NCBI GenBank assembly: GCA_040756085.1
Contig: JBFMAE010000329.1
Span: forward strand, 1-15,236
DNA: 15,236 bases
Origin: JBFMAE01 sp040756085
GTDB taxonomy: Bacteria; Desulfobacterota; BSN033; UBA1163
Direction: 5' to 3'
The notes under the pieces were generated by a model. It had not been told where the DNA came from. It saw nothing but the letters and a program-made list of their open reading frames with translations, and did no database searches. Of this stretch, positions 13,448-15,236 are shown in pieces. Position 1 is the first letter of the stretch, and each line of letters starts with the position of its first letter. Made by a program: the position numbers and the translations under genes.

Positions 13448-15115
13448 ATGAAAAAGAAAGCTAATTCAGACGAATTACTTCAAGTCAAGCGGCGTGATTT
13501 TCTAAAGATGGGACTTGCGGCAGGTGTCATAGCAAGTATCCCCGCAGGTTCAATCTCAAAGGTTGGGGGGAGCCAAGCATATGCTAAAGTAGGAAGCAAT
13601 ACATTGGGAGTTGCTCCCCCAACCCTTGAGGAACTGAGTATTATTGCCAAGAAATATTACCTGAATCTTAGCAAGGATGATCTAAAGGTTTACCAGAGTG
13701 TAATTGAGGGAGCCATCGGATCTTATAGAAGGGTTGCTGAGCTCAAAGAGCCTAAACTCCCTGTGAAATATCCTCGCGAGCGCGGATACCGACCGTCTCG
13801 ACAGGAGAATCCACTCAACGCATGGTACTGGAGGTGTTCCATCAAAGGAGCAAGCAGCGGGAAGCTTGCGGGTAAAAAAATTGCTCTGAAGGATAATATT
13901 TGCGTCTCAGGGATACCGATGATGAATGGATCAGCAGTCCTGGAGGGTTTTGTGCCGGATGTGGATGCGACGGTCGTAACGAGGATCCTCGATGCAGGGG
14001 GTGAAATCATTGGCAAGGCAGTCTGCGAGGACCTCTGCTTCTCCGGTGCATCATTTACTTCTGCGACAGGCCCTGTGCTCAATCCCCATAATCCAAAGTT
14101 CAATGCAGGGGGCTCATCCAGTGCAAGTGCTGCCCTTGTCGTTCATGGGGATTGTGATATGGCGATGGGAGGGGATCAGGGAGGCTCCATCCGTATTCCC
14201 AGCTCATGGTCCGGGGCGTATGGTTTGAAAGCCACCTATGGGCTTGTGCCCTATACGGGAGTTTTTCCGATCGAGCAGACTCTTGACCATACCGGTCCTA
14301 TGGCGAAGACTGTAAAAAACGTTGCACTTTTGTTAGAAGTTGTTGCAGGAAAGGATCCCCTTGATCCTCGGCAGGGGGAGGTGAAAACAAAGCCATACAC
14401 CCAAGCTCTCACGGGTAACGTTAAGGGCCTGAGTTTCGGGATCGTTAAGGAGGGATTCGGATGGAAGGGAGCATCTGAGGAGGACGTGGACAAAGCTGTA
14501 AAAGAGGCAGCTTACGCTTTCGAAAAGATGGGGGGAAAAGTCAAGGAGATTTCCATACCCATGCATTTGGACGGCATACACATCTGGAACCTCGTTGCCA
14601 CTGAAGGAGCCCTTTGCCAAATGGTCCTCCATGATGGTATGGGTTTGAACTGGCAAGGTTATTATACAACAGGGCTTGTGGATTATTATGGTCGGGCCAG
14701 AAGGACGTTAGCCGATAACTTCTCTGATACGGTCAAATTTGTTATTCTCCTCGGACAGTATATGGCAGATAAATATTACGGCCGGTATTATGCAAAGGCC
14801 CAGAATCTGGTGCCTGTTCTAAGAGAAGCATATGACAAGGCCCTCAAGGAGGTAGATCTACTGATTATGCCGACAACACCGATGAAGGCCATGCCTATCC
14901 CCGAGAATCCTACAGTCGGAGAGTATTTTGGAACTGCCTTAGGAATGATCCATAACACCTGTCCGTTTGACTGTACCCATCACCCAGCCATGAATGTGCC
15001 TTGTGCAAAGTCAAAGGGCCTGCCTGTAGGGATGATGCTCATCGGCCGACATTTCGAAGATGATATCGTGCTCAGGGCCGCAGATGCATTTGAGAAATCG
15101 GGTATATATAAATAA
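13448..15115 (+). CDS. Tat-exported amidase-signature hydrolase
   Basis: A 555-residue amidase-signature enzyme that hydrolyses a carboxamide to the acid and ammonia or an amine. The N-terminus has a near-consensus twin-arginine signal, KRRDFLKMGLAAG, with a hydrophobic stretch and a likely cleavage after QAYA (residue 46), so the folded enzyme should act in the periplasm. The catalytic Ser-cisSer-Lys triad is Lys148 (ALKDN), Ser223 (GGSSSAS) and Ser247 (GGDQGGSIRIPSS). Its spacings equal those of mammalian FAAH (75 and 24 residues). The sequence around it (GIPMMNGSAVLEGFVP, DATVVTRILDAGGEIIGK) resembles aliphatic/aromatic amidases of the Rhodococcus nitrile-amide type more than GatA. A strong AAGGAGG fixes the start. 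It follows the kinase/binding-protein fusion on the same strand after 381 bp with its own candidate promoter. The substrate is unknown. Confidence 0.92.
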   Translation: MKKKANSDELLQVKRRDFLKMGLAAGVIASIPAGSISKVGGSQAYAKVGSNTLGVAPPTLEELSIIAKKYYLNLSKDDLKVYQSVIEGAIGSYRRVAELKEPKLPVKYPRERGYRPSRQENPLNAWYWRCSIKGASSGKLAGKKIALKDNICVSGIPMMNGSAVLEGFVPDVDATVVTRILDAGGEIIGKAVCEDLCFSGASFTSATGPVLNPHNPKFNAGGSSSASAALVVHGDCDMAMGGDQGGSIRIPSSWSGAYGLKATYGLVPYTGVFPIEQTLDHTGPMAKTVKNVALLLEVVAGKDPLDPRQGEVKTKPYTQALTGNVKGLSFGIVKEGFGWKGASEEDVDKAVKEAAYAFEKMGGKVKEISIPMHLDGIHIWNLVATEGALCQMVLHDGMGLNWQGYYTTGLVDYYGRARRTLADNFSDTVKFVILLGQYMADKYYGRYYAKAQNLVPVLREAYDKALKEVDLLIMPTTPMKAMPIPENPTVGEYFGTALGMIHNTCPFDCTHHPAMNVPCAKSKGLPVGMMLIGRHFEDDIVLRAADAFEKSGIYK

Positions 15116-15144
15116 ACGAATCATTGCTCAGCCTTAAGAATATG

Positions 15145-15192
15145 AAGCCCTCCTGCCTGTGCCTGCGTAGAAAGTGCAGGCAGGACGGGCTT
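15145..15192 (+). terminator. long hairpin after the amidase
   Basis: AAGCCCTCCTGCCTG and CAGGCAGGACGGGCTT pair over 15 bp with one bulged C around a 17-nt loop, 29 bases after the amidase stop. The downstream tail (ATAACCTG) is not U-rich, so this is either a factor-independent terminator of modest quality or a REP-like palindrome. Confidence 0.5.
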
Positions 15193-15207
15193 ATAACCTG
15201 TCAATAC

Positions 15208-15232
15208 GGCCCGCTTCTTTTTTCAGCGGGCC
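15208..15232 (+). terminator. second hairpin GGCCCGCT/AGCGGGCC
   Basis: A perfect 8-bp G/C-rich stem whose loop contains the run TTCTTTTTT. The sequence after it is cut by the window edge (GATT), so a U-tract cannot be judged. It is probably a terminator for the amidase or for an opposing gene beyond the window. Confidence 0.55.
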
Positions 15233-15236
15233 GATT

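Overview
The window reads as a chromosomal segment of an anaerobic or microaerophilic Gram-negative bacterium. The best guess is a Desulfobacterota (former Deltaproteobacteria) or similar lineage of moderate G+C. The grounds are a tungsten/molybdenum aldehyde:ferredoxin oxidoreductase, a two-cluster ferredoxin, a membrane histidine kinase with two c-type heme motifs, Tat-exported enzymes including an iron-sulfur aldo/keto reductase, an LCAD/IVD-type acyl-CoA dehydrogenase, and intergenic regions with many GC-rich palindromes and short degenerate repeats. The taxonomic call is inference; no rRNA or other marker gene is present.

Layout. 1-686 (+): 3' part of an ACR3 arsenite efflux permease. 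812-1126 (+): small single-domain cupin. 1132-1323 (-): 63-aa ferredoxin. 1406-2640 (-): acyl-CoA dehydrogenase broken by an exact 20-bp tandem duplication. 2750-3883 (-): MOT1-type molybdate/tungstate transporter, ending in a very good intrinsic terminator. 4010-5743 (+): aldehyde:ferredoxin oxidoreductase, divergent from the transporter. 5900-7486 (+): diheme membrane histidine kinase. 7581-8522 (-): exported DUF6599-like protein. 8618-9760 (-): Tat-signal aldo/keto reductase with a C-terminal 2x[4Fe-4S] domain. 9956-13066 (+): a single 1036-aa frame joining a soluble GAF-PAS-histidine kinase to a complete peptide-type ABC solute-binding protein domain. 13448-15115 (+): Tat-exported amidase-signature hydrolase, followed by two hairpins.

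How the genes work together. The transporter and the oxidoreductase form a plausible metal-uptake and metalloenzyme pair. The ferredoxin could carry electrons for the oxidoreductase, although it lies on the far side of the dehydrogenase. The kinase-binding-protein fusion followed by an amidase suggests sensing and hydrolysis of an amide or peptide-like compound. No ABC permease or ATPase and no response regulator is in the window, so both kinases are orphans here. Most genes look like single transcription units separated by hairpins.

The most striking item is the kinase/solute-binding-protein fusion. It has no signal peptide or membrane segment, so a domain that is normally periplasmic is predicted to sit in the cytoplasm. 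The 20-bp duplication in the dehydrogenase is the clearest recent lesion, or possible assembly error.
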